DNA of 64,000 nt, taken from Emiliania huxleyi CCMP1516 (Eukaryota; Haptophyta; Isochrysidales; Noelaerhabdaceae). The stretch covers positions 338,658 to 402,657 of the forward strand of contig NW_005196094.1 of the NCBI RefSeq assembly GCF_000372725.1. The letters run 5' to 3'. The position numbers were made by a program, and so were the translations under genes. Each line of letters begins with the position of its first letter. The stretch's first letter is position 1. Below, in pieces: positions 1 to 10,022 of this stretch. The notes beneath the pieces are model-generated. The model was not told where the DNA came from, did not search any database, and saw nothing but the letters and a program-made list of their open reading frames with translations.

Positions 1-301
1 GGCGTTTTGGCGCGACTCAGTGGCGACAGACCCCCTATCTGGCTGGGAGCCGGAACCCAGCCAAGTCCCGCGTAGCGTCTCGGGCTGGGATTTTTCTTTT
101 TCTTGTTTTCAACAAACTCAACGACCTGAAAACTCTTCGGATTTGGAACGGGCGCCCGGCGCCCGTTCGAATGGCGATGAGTTCTCCGGTGGACCATCAT
201 CCATCAATAGTTACCGAGATATGGCCGCTCAAAGTCTGAGACCTGTCATATGAGCGTCATCTTGTGAACAGGCCGACTTCGCGGTTTGAGCGCCCAGCGC
301 A

Positions 302-410
302 GACCGACCGACCGCAGGGGGGGTCCGGTCGGCGGCCGCGGAATACCGCAGACCGGAGGGGGGGTCCGGTCGGTCGGAGCGCAGACCGAGGGGGGGGTCG
401 GTCGGTCGGG
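302..410. repeat. G-rich palindromic modules, cluster 1
   Basis: Three back-to-back modules each have a run of seven or eight G flanked by short inverted arms of the type GACCG...CGGTC. The same module recurs at 1020-1150. The arms could pair around the G run. No gene is visible in bases 1-1230 otherwise; the open frames there are short and unlike any family I know. Confidence 0.6.
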
Positions 411-1019
411 TTGGCTCGAGGGTCACACCGCACATAGGTTACATGCTCGCCGCAGCTGTGAATAAATTAGTATCTATATCTCTTCATGCAGCGGCGTCCA
501 GCACCCGGATCGATTGCCATTTGCTGTCGCTTGAGCGACTCGGAAGCCGATGAGCCCGTCAACGGCGGCGGCGATGTGTCGATCAAGCTCTCTGGCAAGT
601 CATCGTAGTCATTGGAAGGGACGATGCGCGCGCGTACTGTGGAGAACTGGAGCGCTGCCAGAGCTTGTACAAAGACGGCACAAGCAGGATCAGGCCTGCG
701 ACTGCGTGGATGCCCGCATATGCTACGGGTCCCTAGTATGGGTTCGGGGACTGTTCACAGCAGTGCGGGGGTAGGGGACCCTCGCGCATAGCCCCGGAGT
801 ACCAGTATGGATTTCTTTTTCGGCCGCCAATTCCAGAGCTGGATTTCGTGTGGAGTCGCGCTCGCTCGGGCCTCGGCGAAGAAGTCTCCTTGGCGCTTGG
901 CTGCGTAACTAGTTTTCATAGTGTTACTGTTGGTGAAAACCGGCGATTTGATTCGAAGCGCCCGTGGCGGTTCGCGAGAAGGAGGGAGAGCGTTTGATTG
1001 AGGGGCTCACGGCAAGGAC

Positions 1020-1150
1020 ACCGACCGAGGGGGGGGGTCGGTCGTCACACCTCCCGCCGCCAAGAGAGCGACCGACCGGAGGGGGGGTCCGGTCCGCCTC
1101 GGGGGCAGACCACCGACCGGCGGGGGGGTCCCCACGAAGTAGGGGGGGTG
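1020..1150. repeat. G-rich palindromic modules, cluster 2
   Basis: Four further copies of the module seen at 302-410: CCGACCG-type arm, a run of about seven or more G, then a CGGTCGG-type arm. The two clusters are about 600 bases apart in the same orientation, so this is a small local repeat family and not chance composition. Confidence 0.6.
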
Positions 1151-1239
1151 GGTACAAAATGACGCTCCTATCACAAAAGTATTTTTAGAACAAACGTGAT
1201 GCACGTATTGGGAGCGCGACTGCGCAGTGAGCGCCGGCT

Positions 1240-1506
1240 ATGGCCATACGTGTTCTGCAGGACAAGACCATCACGTGCTGGGGAAGGAACCATTGCTGGC
1301 AGCTCGGCTTTGACGGAACGGCGGTGTGAATTCGGACTTCAATGCAGGAACATTTCCCACCAACTTGCCGCTCCTTGCTATAGCAGTGAGCGTTGCGGAA
1401 TACTCTAGCTGCGCTCAACTGAGCGACCTATCCATCTGGTGTTGGGGAAGGCAGGGCCTCTTGGGTCGGTCGGAGGTGGCAAGCTCCTCGTCAACGCATT
1501 CTGCCT
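1240..1506 (+). pseudogene. RCC1-repeat fragment
   Basis: Two stretches match the RCC1 (beta-propeller) repeat style. The first reads TITCWGRNHCWQLG near 1275-1320 and the second reads SSCAQLSDLSIWCWGRQG near 1400-1455. RCC1 blades carry a conserved W/CWG-x-N-x-x-GQLG motif preceded by a cysteine-bearing strand, which both stretches resemble. They lie in different frames and the first runs into a stop after the blade, so as it stands this is either a decayed copy or two short exons of a larger gene. No start, signal or further blades are convincing on either side. RCC1 proteins act as exchange factors or scaffolds, but no role can be assigned here. Confidence 0.4.
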
Positions 1507-2039
1507 AGACAAGTTCCACTACCCTGAGCCCTCGGCCGGATCGTGGGGGGAGTGTGCACGATATGGTATTGGGAGTATTCTGTATTGCTAAAAATCTCTC
1601 TCTCTCACATCGATCGGTGGGGACCTCTTCCTTTTTACCCATCTCACAGTAGAGGTCTCCGTTTTGATTTATTTACATCGCTCATCGGCACAAAAACGCT
1701 CCTCATCGCAAACCCTGTCAGCAGAGTCCTCCTACGGGAATGTGCAGAGCCACATCCTGCCTGCCGACACGTCGGGAGGAGGTGGTTGCTCCGCCGCCGG
1801 ACCGCCTCTCCACCAACCACCCTCCCTCGCCCAGGGATCTACAATGCTGTCTTAAGGTCCGACCTGTGGGCTCTGCCTGCGCTCGGCACCGGGCACCGCC
1901 TCGGTATACAAAATGCGCCTGCGGGCGGACCCTCAAAGATACGATTACAACGGAAAGAATTTTAAGACGAAAAAGAAAACTCGGCTGGGCGCGCGTCCCG
2001 GCTCGCCTCAGGAGGTGCCCTCTCGAGCCCATTGTGGGG

Positions 2040-2864
2040 ATGGTCGCCGCGCTCGGAGCGCTCTGCTTCGCGTTATCGCTGCCGCGCACACTACTAGCGC
2101 CGGTGCAGCCGCTACGCCGCGCTACCGCTGCGCCAGTCACGCTCGCGCCGGTGCAGCGCACCGGCGCCGCACCAACCATGGACGCGACGACGATTCAGCT
2201 CGCCACCAGCGCCCTCGAGGACCCGACCGGCATCGCGCAGGCCTTCGCCTTTGTCACCTTCGTGCCGCAGAACTTTTGGCTGCTCATCGTGTTTGCGCCC
2301 AACTGGAAGGTCACGCGTCAGGTCTTTGAGCCGCTCTGGCCGCTCTGCATCGTCGCTCTCTTCCATCTCTTCATCGTCGTCGCGTCCGCGGGCAAGCCAC
2401 CCGAGGCGGGCACGGCTCCGATCGAGCTCTTCAACAATTTGTTCAATCCAGTAGTAGTGGGCGAGCGTGGCATCGACGTCTACCTTGAGCTCGGCACATA
2501 CAAGAACTTTGCGGCGGAGGAGTGGACGCATGAGTTGGTGTGGGACCTGTTCGTCGGCCGCTGGATCTGGCTGGAGGGCCGCCGGCGCGACATCTTCACC
2601 TCGCACAGCGTGCTGCTCACCAACCTGATCGGGCCGCCCGGGCTGCTGCTCCACGTCCTGACGGTGCAGCTATACGCCCTCTTCAGGCCGGAGCCCGGTG
2701 CGCGGTGGGCCGACCCCGAGGCGCTTCGCACGGAGATGGAGGTGCAACGTGCCGCGCTCGCCTCCAATGCCGCGGCCGAGGCCGAGGCAGCAGCCGACCC
2801 GCCGCAGAGCTTGCAGCTGCCGGGCCTCAAGCTGCCCGAGTTCAAGAACCCCTTTGGGAGCTGA
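2040..2864 (+). CDS. ABA4-like (DUF4281) plastid membrane protein
   Basis: Predicted 274-residue membrane protein of the ABA4/DUF4281 family. Plant ABA4 is needed to make neoxanthin from violaxanthin in plastid membranes; related proteins in algae are linked to carotenoid isomer formation. The body carries the family hallmark around FVGRWIWLEGRRR, FTSHSVLLTNLIGPPG and LLLHVLT, with about four membrane segments. I chose the ATG at 2040 and not the in-frame ATG at 1740 because the protein then begins with a hydrophobic signal-like stretch (MVAALGALCFALSL) followed by an Arg/Ala-rich segment. That is the bipartite leader expected for a plastid with extra membranes. The upstream 100 codons are Arg/Pro-rich and look like 5' UTR. 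The C-terminus is an Ala/Glu-rich tail. The family assignment is firm; the exact carotenoid substrate is not known. Confidence 0.85.
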   Translation: MVAALGALCFALSLPRTLLAPVQPLRRATAAPVTLAPVQRTGAAPTMDATTIQLATSALEDPTGIAQAFAFVTFVPQNFWLLIVFAPNWKVTRQVFEPLWPLCIVALFHLFIVVASAGKPPEAGTAPIELFNNLFNPVVVGERGIDVYLELGTYKNFAAEEWTHELVWDLFVGRWIWLEGRRRDIFTSHSVLLTNLIGPPGLLLHVLTVQLYALFRPEPGARWADPEALRTEMEVQRAALASNAAAEAEAAADPPQSLQLPGLKLPEFKNPFGS

Positions 2865-3990
2865 ACTAGGCCGCACAGTGTGGTCGGCGCAGGAGCTGGA
2901 GCACACCTCGGGGCTCTACTCGCTGGTACGTGGTGGCGATACACGCGCCGTTCTCTCTCTTTTGGAGCTCTCCCATGGTAACACAATTGTGTGCCTGTGG
3001 CTGTGACGCTGTGCCGAGCAACGTACTGCGCAGGAGATCTCTGCATGCACACATCAATATACATCCACATCGCACATGCCGTAAAATGCATGATTTCATG
3101 TGAGATGTGTGTGTTGTACGTCCAATGTGCGAAAAACGCGCGCAACGCCCGCCCCCCCTGGCTGCGTATCGTAGTCAGTACGCCGCGTGTACACGTCTCT
3201 GCCCCCCGCGTCGGCGCGAGACGCGGCCACCATGTCGCGGACGGCGTCGGCGCTGCTGTATGTCATCCTGTCGCCGTCATATTCACCCGTAGCCTCCCCG
3301 CGCGAGAGCGGCTCGGACTCGCACAGCGTCGCCGCCGCTCGTCGCAGGCCGACGGCGGAGTGTGCGTGCGTCGACACCCCACCAGTGGGTAGAAAATTTC
3401 TGTCTCGTCCGACTCCGCTCCGCCTCGAGCACTTGGAAGCACTCTGCTGCACCCTCTCGGAGAGCACTTGGAGTCGGCAGTTAGCAAAGGGTGCTAAAGC
3501 CGTACGCCGGCTCACAGAGGTCAGAGCAGCCAGACCCACGAAGGAGATGAGGTTCCTCGCCATTTCCGAGGAACTCGGCCTGCGGCGCTTTTCTCGCGCG
3601 GCACAAGCACGCACACACCGTCGCCGGGGCCAAACGCCGAGCACAACGCTGCCCAAGTTTTGCGGCGGCGCCCCCCCGCGGCGGCGCGGCGGTGCCGCGC
3701 GTGTGACACGTGTGTGACTGGACTGTGTTCAGACTGTGCGGGCGCGGGGGTCGTGCTCTGACCTTCGTGTGCATGTACGCGTGCAGTCCACGCGAGGCTG
3801 CCGGCGCAAGCCACAGAAGCCTCCACTCAGAAGTGTCTCCAGAGTGTCGCGACTCCGCTCTTCGCTCCCGTCCGCCCCGCAAGCGCCGCCCCCCCAATCA
3901 AGCACCACCCCCTCGACGCCTCGTCCCCCCCCACTCAGAGCATCTCGTTATCGTCGTCCTCGTCACGCGCGCCTCTGTGCGCCCGCCCGC
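2865..3990. other. gene-free stretch
   Basis: About 1.1 kb between the ABA4-like gene and the convergent membrane-protein gene. Open frames here are short, Arg/Pro-rich and frame-shadow like. It presumably holds both 3' UTRs. I see no repeat or RNA gene. Confidence 0.5.
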
Positions 3991-5073
3991 CTACAGCCGG
4001 GATTGAAGCGGCGACCTCCGTTTGGCTTCTGGTGTGTGGGGCTGCTGTTGCGGGTAGAGACCGGCGGCGCCGTGTCCTGGCCTCCCGAAGCCGCTCGGCT
4101 GCGAGGCGCCGAGGTCGGCCTCCGAGGAGCGGGCGGCGCACTTGAAGTCGTCGACGAGTGAGATGCCCTCGATGCCTGAATCATTCCTCAGGATTAGCAC
4201 TTGTTTGAATGGCTTTTCCAAGGACCCGAGTGAGACGCCCTCGCTGCCTCGCGGGGGGCGGTGCTGCAGGAAGCTGCGCACGTTTTTCCTGCCGCCGGCG
4301 AGGCCCAGCTCGCGGAGAGAGGTGTACCGTGCCTGCAGGAGCCTGCGGCGAATCACACGAGGCGGCGGTGTGTGAGGGTGGCGCGTGGGGATGGCCATTG
4401 CAGAGGGAGGTGGGGCGCTCCCACACCGGTAGACGCAGTATGCCGCGGCCGCCAGCACGACCAGAGGCCCCCACGTGTCCCAGCTGGAGGTGCTCGAGCG
4501 CGGGGCGTCGGCATGGGCGTCGGGGGCGGCATGAGCACTCTGGTGGTACACCCGACACTCGTCCGTGGGAGAGAGCAGGCCCGAGGCGGCCGAGGCGGCG
4601 CACGGGTCCGCCTCAGGTGGGCCCGGGGTCGGACTTGGGCTCGGCGCGGCTGCGACGCCCACGGACGCGGACTGCGGCGCGGACGCGGACGTGGCCGCAG
4701 GTTTCTCTCCCTTAGGCAGTGGTGAAGTCGGCGCCATCGAGGCGGGCGCCAGAGGAGTCGGAGAAGACGGCGGCGGCGGGGTTGTCGGCATGGTTGTCGG
4801 AGACGGCGGCGGCGGGGTTGTGTCCTTCGCGATCGGACTTGACGGCGGCGAGGCTGGCGCTGGGCAATTTCGGCACGAGCGCTGACACAGATTTACCGTG
4901 ATTTTATCGGTGCAGTTCAACGAGTCGTTGGACGAGCAATCCTTTATCACGATGTCTCCGTCTATCGTCGCGTTTACGATGATGAACTCTCCGTCCCGCA
5001 GAAGGAGGTACTTGTCCTCGCAGCCAAGGGCGAGCGCGCCGAGGGCGAGGAGGACTAGGCGGCGCGACGGCAT
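3991..5073 (-). CDS. secreted/type I single-pass membrane protein, unknown family
   Basis: A 360-residue protein starting at ATG 5073. This start was chosen because it gives a clean signal peptide (MPSRRLVLLALGALALG) directly before the mature chain; a longer reading upstream is low-complexity Arg/Ala. The mature N-terminus has a small Cys/Asn-containing domain (about residues 20-80, with NDSLNCTDK and CQRSCRNCP). A Pro/Ser/Thr-rich stalk follows (about 80-190). One membrane span contains WGPLVVLAAAAYCVY near residues 205-225, followed by a basic cytoplasmic tail. The layout is that of a cell-surface receptor-like or wall-anchored protein, with an N-glycosylation-type NDS in the head. No enzymatic motif is visible. 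It is divergent from the ABC gene, sharing a 157-base spacer. Confidence 0.6.
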   Translation of the reverse strand: MPSRRLVLLALGALALGCEDKYLLLRDGEFIIVNATIDGDIVIKDCSSNDSLNCTDKITVNLCQRSCRNCPAPASPPSSPIAKDTTPPPPSPTTMPTTPPPPSSPTPLAPASMAPTSPLPKGEKPAATSASAPQSASVGVAAAPSPSPTPGPPEADPCAASAASGLLSPTDECRVYHQSAHAAPDAHADAPRSSTSSWDTWGPLVVLAAAAYCVYRCGSAPPPSAMAIPTRHPHTPPPRVIRRRLLQARYTSLRELGLAGGRKNVRSFLQHRPPRGSEGVSLGSLEKPFKQVLILRNDSGIEGISLVDDFKCAARSSEADLGASQPSGFGRPGHGAAGLYPQQQPHTPEAKRRSPLQSRL

Positions 5074-5230
5074 TCCTGCTGTGTACTCGTAGCGGACCAG
5101 AACACGATCTTCGCCCCTCAGACGCTGTGCACATATAGAGAAAATTCCTGGGCGTCGGGGTGTGGCCGGGAGGAGGAGAGAGGAAACAAAAGAATTCTCG
5201 CGCGAAGAGACATAGAAAAGAAATCCAAGG
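5074..5230. promoter_or_regulatory. shared divergent promoter region
   Basis: The 157 bases between two divergent start codons (5073 minus and 5231 plus) must hold both 5' UTRs and at least one core promoter. A short A/T-rich spot (ACATATAGAG, near 5128) is the only TATA-like feature. This is inferred from layout; no factor site is recognised. Confidence 0.4.
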
Positions 5231-6964
5231 ATGGCGGTCGGACGCGTATCGTCGGCAGCCTCGCCGGCGCGCCAGTTCGGCCGACGCCACTCGGCAGCCT
5301 CGCCGGCAGCGGCCGCACGCCAGCTCGGCCGACGCCTATCGACCGCACACGCGGAGCAAGCACGCCAGCCGATCCAGGACGAGCCGCCGCTCCTCCGCCT
5401 CGACGCTGCTCGCCTCGCGTGGAGCCCGAGCAGCCGCGCCAGCCCGCCTCTGAACCTCTCCATCCGCCCTGCCCGCGCTGGAGGCCACGTCCTGCTTGGA
5501 GCCAACGGTGCCGGCAAGACGCTCCTCACCGAGGCGCTGCTGGAGGACCCTTTGCATCGGACGCTGCTGCGTGAGGGCTCGCTCACGTGCGCCGACGGCT
5601 GGGGCGCCCGCTCCGCCTCGCGAGTCTCCTTTGACGCCCACCAGCGGTTGCTCGCCGACGGAGGCTCGGTGTACCGCGCCCTCGGACACCTCGGGCCGGC
5701 GGCGCGCTACCTGGTGGTGCGGTTTGGCCTGCACCCGCTGCTGTACCGGCCGGTGCGCGCCATCTCGACCGGCGAGATCCGCAAGGTGCTCCTCGTCCGC
5801 GCGCTCGGCACGTCGCCGCGCTGCCTCGTTCTCGACAATGCGTTCGACGGGCTGGACGTGGCGTCGCGCCAGTCGCTCTCCGAGCTGATCTCGCAGATGC
5901 TGCGCGGGTTTGGGCAGCTCCTCGTCCAAGGCGTCGACGCGCGCGCGACGGCGCACACGCAGGTGCTCCTGCTGACGCAGCGGGCGGAGGAGGTTGTGCC
6001 CGAGGTGGCGACCATGTCCGCCTTCGACGGCGAGGGGCGGCTGGCCACGAGCGCGCGGGAGGGGCGGTCGGGCGCTGAGCTGCTCGCCGACGCGCTCGCC
6101 CCGGCGGCGCGCCTCCCCGCGCGTGCGCTGCCTTCGGAGGCGGAGGTGGCTGCGCTCTGGCGGGGAGGGCCGGGGGAGGAGGCCTCTGCGGCAGCCTCGA
6201 GAGGCGGGCCCGCCCTCGTCGAGGCGCGGTCGCTCCAGGTGCGGAGGGGCGAGCACACGATCCTGAGGGGCCTCGACTGGCGCGTCGGCAGCGACGAGCA
6301 CTGGCTGATCGCGGGCGGCAACGGCGCGGGCAAGAGCACCCTCTCCCGGCTGCTGGCGCGCGCGGGCGCGGAGCCGGTCGCGGCGGGAGACTTTACCGTC
6401 CTCGGGAGGCGTGCGAGGGTGGAGGAGGCGGCCAGAGGGGACGGCGAGGAGGGGGGCGGAGGCGGCGGCGGCGGCGAGGACGTTGGCGGCGGCGGCGGCG
6501 GCGGCGGTGACGTCGCGGCGGCGCAGGGGGTCGGCTGGGTGTCGACGGAGGCGCACCTGAGCGTCGCCGGCTCGGAGCGGACGGCGGGCGAGATGGTGGC
6601 GGAGGGCAGCGACGCCGAGGCGGCGCGGCGCGTGGCGAGCTGGCTCGGCGTTGACGACTTGCTCGACCGGCCCTTTCGGATGCTCTCCCAGGGGGAGCAG
6701 AAGGTTGTGCTCGTCGCGGCCGCCTTGGCGCGCCGGCCCGCGCTGCTGGTGCTGGACGAGCCGTGCCAGGGCCTCGACCTGCTCCGGCGGCGGCGCGTGC
6801 TCGAGGTGGTGCAGCGCGTCTGCAGCGCGAGCCGCATGCGGCTGCTCTACATCACGCACCACTTCGAGGAGGTGCTGCCGTGCGTGACGCACGTGCTGCA
6901 CCTCAAGGGCGGAGAGGCGACGTACCGCGGACCGAGGGAGGGGTACGACCCGAGCGCTTTTTGA
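5231..6964 (+). CDS. twin-domain ABC ATPase, ModF-like
   Basis: A 577-residue soluble protein with two ABC nucleotide-binding domains and no membrane segments. Domain 1 has Walker A GANGAGKT at residues 90-97, a degenerate signature STGEIRK and Walker B LVLDNAFDG. Domain 2 has Walker A GGNGAGKS at 362-369, signature LSQGEQK and Walker B LLVLDEPCQGLD, ending with the H-loop ITHHFEEV. The order and the LDNAFDGLD / HHFEE wording match the ModF (PhrA) group, which bacteria place beside molybdate transport genes and which plants and algae keep as organellar proteins. The first 60 residues are Arg/Ala-rich and lack acidic residues, suggesting an organelle transit peptide. Domain 1 has Asn in place of the catalytic Glu after Walker B, so it may bind but not hydrolyse ATP. 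A Gly-rich insert lies near residues 405-435. Confidence 0.8.
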   Translation: MAVGRVSSAASPARQFGRRHSAASPAAAARQLGRRLSTAHAEQARQPIQDEPPLLRLDAARLAWSPSSRASPPLNLSIRPARAGGHVLLGANGAGKTLLTEALLEDPLHRTLLREGSLTCADGWGARSASRVSFDAHQRLLADGGSVYRALGHLGPAARYLVVRFGLHPLLYRPVRAISTGEIRKVLLVRALGTSPRCLVLDNAFDGLDVASRQSLSELISQMLRGFGQLLVQGVDARATAHTQVLLLTQRAEEVVPEVATMSAFDGEGRLATSAREGRSGAELLADALAPAARLPARALPSEAEVAALWRGGPGEEASAAASRGGPALVEARSLQVRRGEHTILRGLDWRVGSDEHWLIAGGNGAGKSTLSRLLARAGAEPVAAGDFTVLGRRARVEEAARGDGEEGGGGGGGGEDVGGGGGGGGDVAAAQGVGWVSTEAHLSVAGSERTAGEMVAEGSDAEAARRVASWLGVDDLLDRPFRMLSQGEQKVVLVAAALARRPALLVLDEPCQGLDLLRRRRVLEVVQRVCSASRMRLLYITHHFEEVLPCVTHVLHLKGGEATYRGPREGYDPSAF

Positions 6965-8686
6965 TGAGCGCGCCGCCTCCGGGGGGGAGGATATCTAGAT
7001 TACTAGAACGATTAAATTAGGATGCCTCTATTATAGGGATGTCTTGGCCGACTGCACGCTAAAGCTACACGCTCGCACACCACTTGCAGAGTGGCTCTCC
7101 CAGGCGCTCACCCCACCCGGAGGCACGCCAGGCCCCGGGCAGCCGGCCGTCACTCGCCTAAGCGCCTAAGCGGCCAGAGCGGGGGGGGTGCTTAGGGTGC
7201 TTAGCCTTAGGCGCTTAGGCGGCCCTTGCGAGCGTGGCGGCGTTGTAATACAAGTGACTCCGATGGCAATCATGATGCCCCTGCTAGTGTCATCGCTCAG
7301 AGAGTAGCCTCACGCACGTCCACTGTCTACCACTGGCCCTGGTCGCACAGCCACACTGCCACTGAGCTGCACTGGTCCGCAGGCTGGTGCGGCTGCGGAA
7401 ACTCAGCATCAGGTCGAGTCGAGGAAGATCGCGGAAGGTCGAGTCGAGGAAGAGAACAAGATCAGGGGCGGGTCCGGTAGACCGGTCCGCGGCGCCATAT
7501 GCGTGGCAAAGGACGCGAAAAGTGCCCACTGAAGCTTCCGCGCCTTGACTTCACGTTGAGCTGTGATGATGCCCACACGCCACAGCCCTGCAGCAAAGGC
7601 GGGCGGGCCGACCCCGCGGCCATCGCCGCTGCCGCCGCCGCCCCCTCCGCCGCCGCCCCCTCCGCCTTCGTCGTCACCTTGGGCTGCATCACCCGCGCCG
7701 CCGTTGTGCACCGGCTCTCGTGCTCATTCAACGGCGCCTCGAGTTGCAGGCCGGCGGCGCTGACGTTGTCGTGGTCGGGCTGCCAACGTCGGCGCGGGAG
7801 GGAGGGGGCAAAGAGGTTATGGAGAGCCGAGAGCGAGCGCCAAGAGAGCCCAGATTCTGAGCAGCAGTCCGCCTTGTCATGGGCCCACTTGCCGACGTGC
7901 GTCCAGCTTCCACTATGGACGAACGCCGAAGTTTGCTCTCCGACGCCGTGCCGAGACCTTTTCCTTCGAAGCTCAGCGTCGTAGCCGGGCGAGCGGAGCC
8001 CTAGAGAGCACCTTGAGGCCGTTCAATAGAGCCCGTACTATAGTCGAGAGTCGCTCGCCGGCCGGCAGTGCTGCTCTGACCGCTCCGCCGGGCCCCCTCC
8101 GGGCCGCCGCCGCGGAGACGTGCACATAGGCAAGTTGGGAGAGAGAGAGACTTGTTTGTCAAGTTGGTATTTTCATATATGAACTTCAAAATAGTTTTGC
8201 TCTTGGCTAGTCTAATTCTACTCATCACAACTCGCCAGGAACACCCCCACACTATAGGGTCATTGTGTAGCCCTGCTTAGAAGGAAAAGGTTTACTGCAA
8301 TGTCCGTATGGCTCACCGTGTAGGTAGGTAGGTAGAAAGGTGAAGAACAGCCAGGCTCGGACTGGACACCAACGCGGTATGGGTGGACGCTGGACAGATG
8401 ATGACGACACGCACGAGCGACACACAGACACAAACAAGCTCACAAGACACACAGCCAGCTGGCTGCCACACACCCTGAGTTGGCGTACACATAACTCAAG
8501 GCCACATCCTCCCTGTCGCCCCCCCCAGCACTCCAAGGTGCCAAGAGAAACAAACAAGGGCACAACAAACAACAGACGACAGGAAGTGTAGTCGGCCTCT
8601 TGTTGGAAAAGAATTTTACCGTGGCCCACTCCGAGCGGGCTGAGACGGCAAGCACCGACATGTGCATGTGACATGTGCATGCAAAT
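6965..8686. other. gene-free stretch with hairpin
   Basis: About 1.7 kb with no convincing gene. A 161-residue open frame from ATG 7499 is Ala/Ser/Arg-rich and matches no family, so I do not call it. The stretch holds the inverted repeat at 7148-7222, a short proline-codon tract near 7620-7670 and a GA tract near 8140. Confidence 0.5.
7148..7222. repeat. inverted repeat built from CCTAAGCG units
   Basis: Left arm GCCTAAGCGCCTAAGCGGCC and right arm GCCTTAGGCGCTTAGGCGGC frame a G-rich loop. Each arm is itself a direct duplication of an 8-base unit. It lies about 190 bases after the ABC gene stop, so a 3'-end or transcript-stability role is possible, but a small fold-back repeat is equally likely. 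Confidence 0.6.
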
Positions 8687-9781
8687 ATGCGGGTGTTGGT
8701 CACTGGATCCACCGGCTTCGTCGGCTCCCACGTTTGCCGCCTGCTGGTCGATCGACAGCACACCGTGTTCGGGCTCTGCCGCGACAGCAGCGCACGGCTG
8801 CCGCAAGGCTGCACAACCGTGTGCGGTGACCTCGAGGACGTTGCGAGCCTGGACGCCGCACTACGCGAGTCCGCTTTCGACGTGGTGATCAACGTCGCGG
8901 GAGTCTACGCTTGGTGGCTGGCTGACGCGTCTCTCTTCGATCGTGTCAACGTCGCCGGCGTGCGGAACCTGATCGAGGCTCTCCGCAAGCATCCCGGGGC
9001 CGCCCTGGTGCAGGTCTCGACGGTGCTGGCCTACGGCCGCTGCTGCGCGCCGCAGGAGGTCTTTGCCGAGGAGACGCCTCCGGGTCCTCACGCGAGTGCC
9101 TACGCGGCGAGCAAGCACCGCGGCGACGCTATCGCGCAGGAGGCCTTCGCGTCGGGAACGGTGCGCGGGAGCACGCTCTTCCTCGCCTGCTGCATTGGGG
9201 CGGACCCAAAGCTGGTGGACGCGGAGAGTGATGTGATGCGGATGCTCGACCTCGTGCAGGGCTCTGTCCCGGCAACCATCGCTGGGGAGGTCGTCTTCAC
9301 GTACGTCTCTGTGCGCGACGCCGCCGAGGCAATCGTGCGGGCCGCCGCGCGCGCGCGCAGCGACCGCGGCGACCGCTGGCTGATTGGCGACCAGAGGCTG
9401 TCCACGCGCACCTTTTACGCCCTCATCGCCGAGCTGTCCGGCCAGCCAGCGCCCGCCTTTGAGATCCCGGCGTGGGTGGCGCGGCTGAGCGCCCGCACGA
9501 TGACCGCGTGGGCCAACCTCGTCTCTGGCCGGCCGCCCACGGCGCCGACGGACCTGGTCCGCACTGCCGTGAGCGGGACGCTGTGCTTCGACGCGGGAAA
9601 GTCGAAGCGCGAGCTCGGCATGGAGTACACGCCGATCCGCGTCGCCTTTGCTGAAGCCATCGATCTGATCACGGACACGACGACGCGGACCGGGGAAGAC
9701 GAGCGCGACGGTGCGATGATCGCAGCCGAGCAGCGCGGCCGGCTCGTGGAGGAGGGCGAGCGGGGGGGGGATGGTGGGTGA
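8687..9781 (+). CDS. extended SDR, dihydroflavonol-4-reductase-like
   Basis: A 364-residue NAD(P)-dependent epimerase/dehydratase-type short-chain dehydrogenase. The start at ATG 8687 puts the Rossmann strand at the very N-terminus (MRVLVTGSTGFVGSH), with the GxxGxxG glycines at residues 7, 10 and 13. The catalytic Tyr-x-x-x-Lys is Y139/K143 in SAYAASKHRGD, and the preceding strand QVSTVLAYG supplies the Ser/Thr. Length and motif spacing fit the extended SDR class that includes dihydroflavonol reductases, cinnamoyl-CoA reductases and 3-beta-HSD-like enzymes. The substrate cannot be told from sequence. The protein likely acts in the cytosol; there is no clear leader. The last 35 residues are charged and Gly-rich and probably disordered. 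Confidence 0.85.
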   Translation: MRVLVTGSTGFVGSHVCRLLVDRQHTVFGLCRDSSARLPQGCTTVCGDLEDVASLDAALRESAFDVVINVAGVYAWWLADASLFDRVNVAGVRNLIEALRKHPGAALVQVSTVLAYGRCCAPQEVFAEETPPGPHASAYAASKHRGDAIAQEAFASGTVRGSTLFLACCIGADPKLVDAESDVMRMLDLVQGSVPATIAGEVVFTYVSVRDAAEAIVRAAARARSDRGDRWLIGDQRLSTRTFYALIAELSGQPAPAFEIPAWVARLSARTMTAWANLVSGRPPTAPTDLVRTAVSGTLCFDAGKSKRELGMEYTPIRVAFAEAIDLITDTTTRTGEDERDGAMIAAEQRGRLVEEGERGGDGG

Positions 9782-9900
9782 GAGGGAGGGAGTTTTACCG
9801 CCGTCGCGATTTGTTTGTTAGATGTTACTGGATCCTAAAATTCTTTCGTCGCCCGCGGCCGCGCCTTGCCCCTGTCGCGTGAAAAATAAAAAATTGGAGC

Positions 9901-9942
9901 ACCCAAGGGAGGGATGGGAGGACGGCACGCCGCCTGGATTTT
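9901..9942 (+). repeat. dispersed module, copy 1
   Basis: Carries the shared core AAGGGAGGGATGGGAGGACG followed by GCACGCCGC and GGATTTT. It sits about 80 bases before the start codon of the Gly-rich gene at 10023. Other copies are at 23507, 26628, 48677 and 53743, all on the plus strand. Confidence 0.65.
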
Positions 9943-10022
9943 ACCTTGAATTTTTTTGGTGAATTCTTTTCTCTTCAGTGTCGCTGGCCGCGCGGTCAAC
10001 CACAAGTGAGTTTTGAGAGGAG

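Noticed and set aside
4000-4030. tRNA T-arm-like stretch
   Set aside because: The stem does not pair and it lies in the 3' coding part of the membrane-protein gene.
5336-6901. 521-codon minus-strand open frame opposite the ABC gene
   Set aside because: Arg/Ala/Gln-rich with no motifs, while the plus strand carries two full ABC domains.
7499-7984. 161-codon frame with an ATG
   Set aside because: Low-complexity Ala/Ser/Arg composition, no domain, and no sign of selection on the frame.
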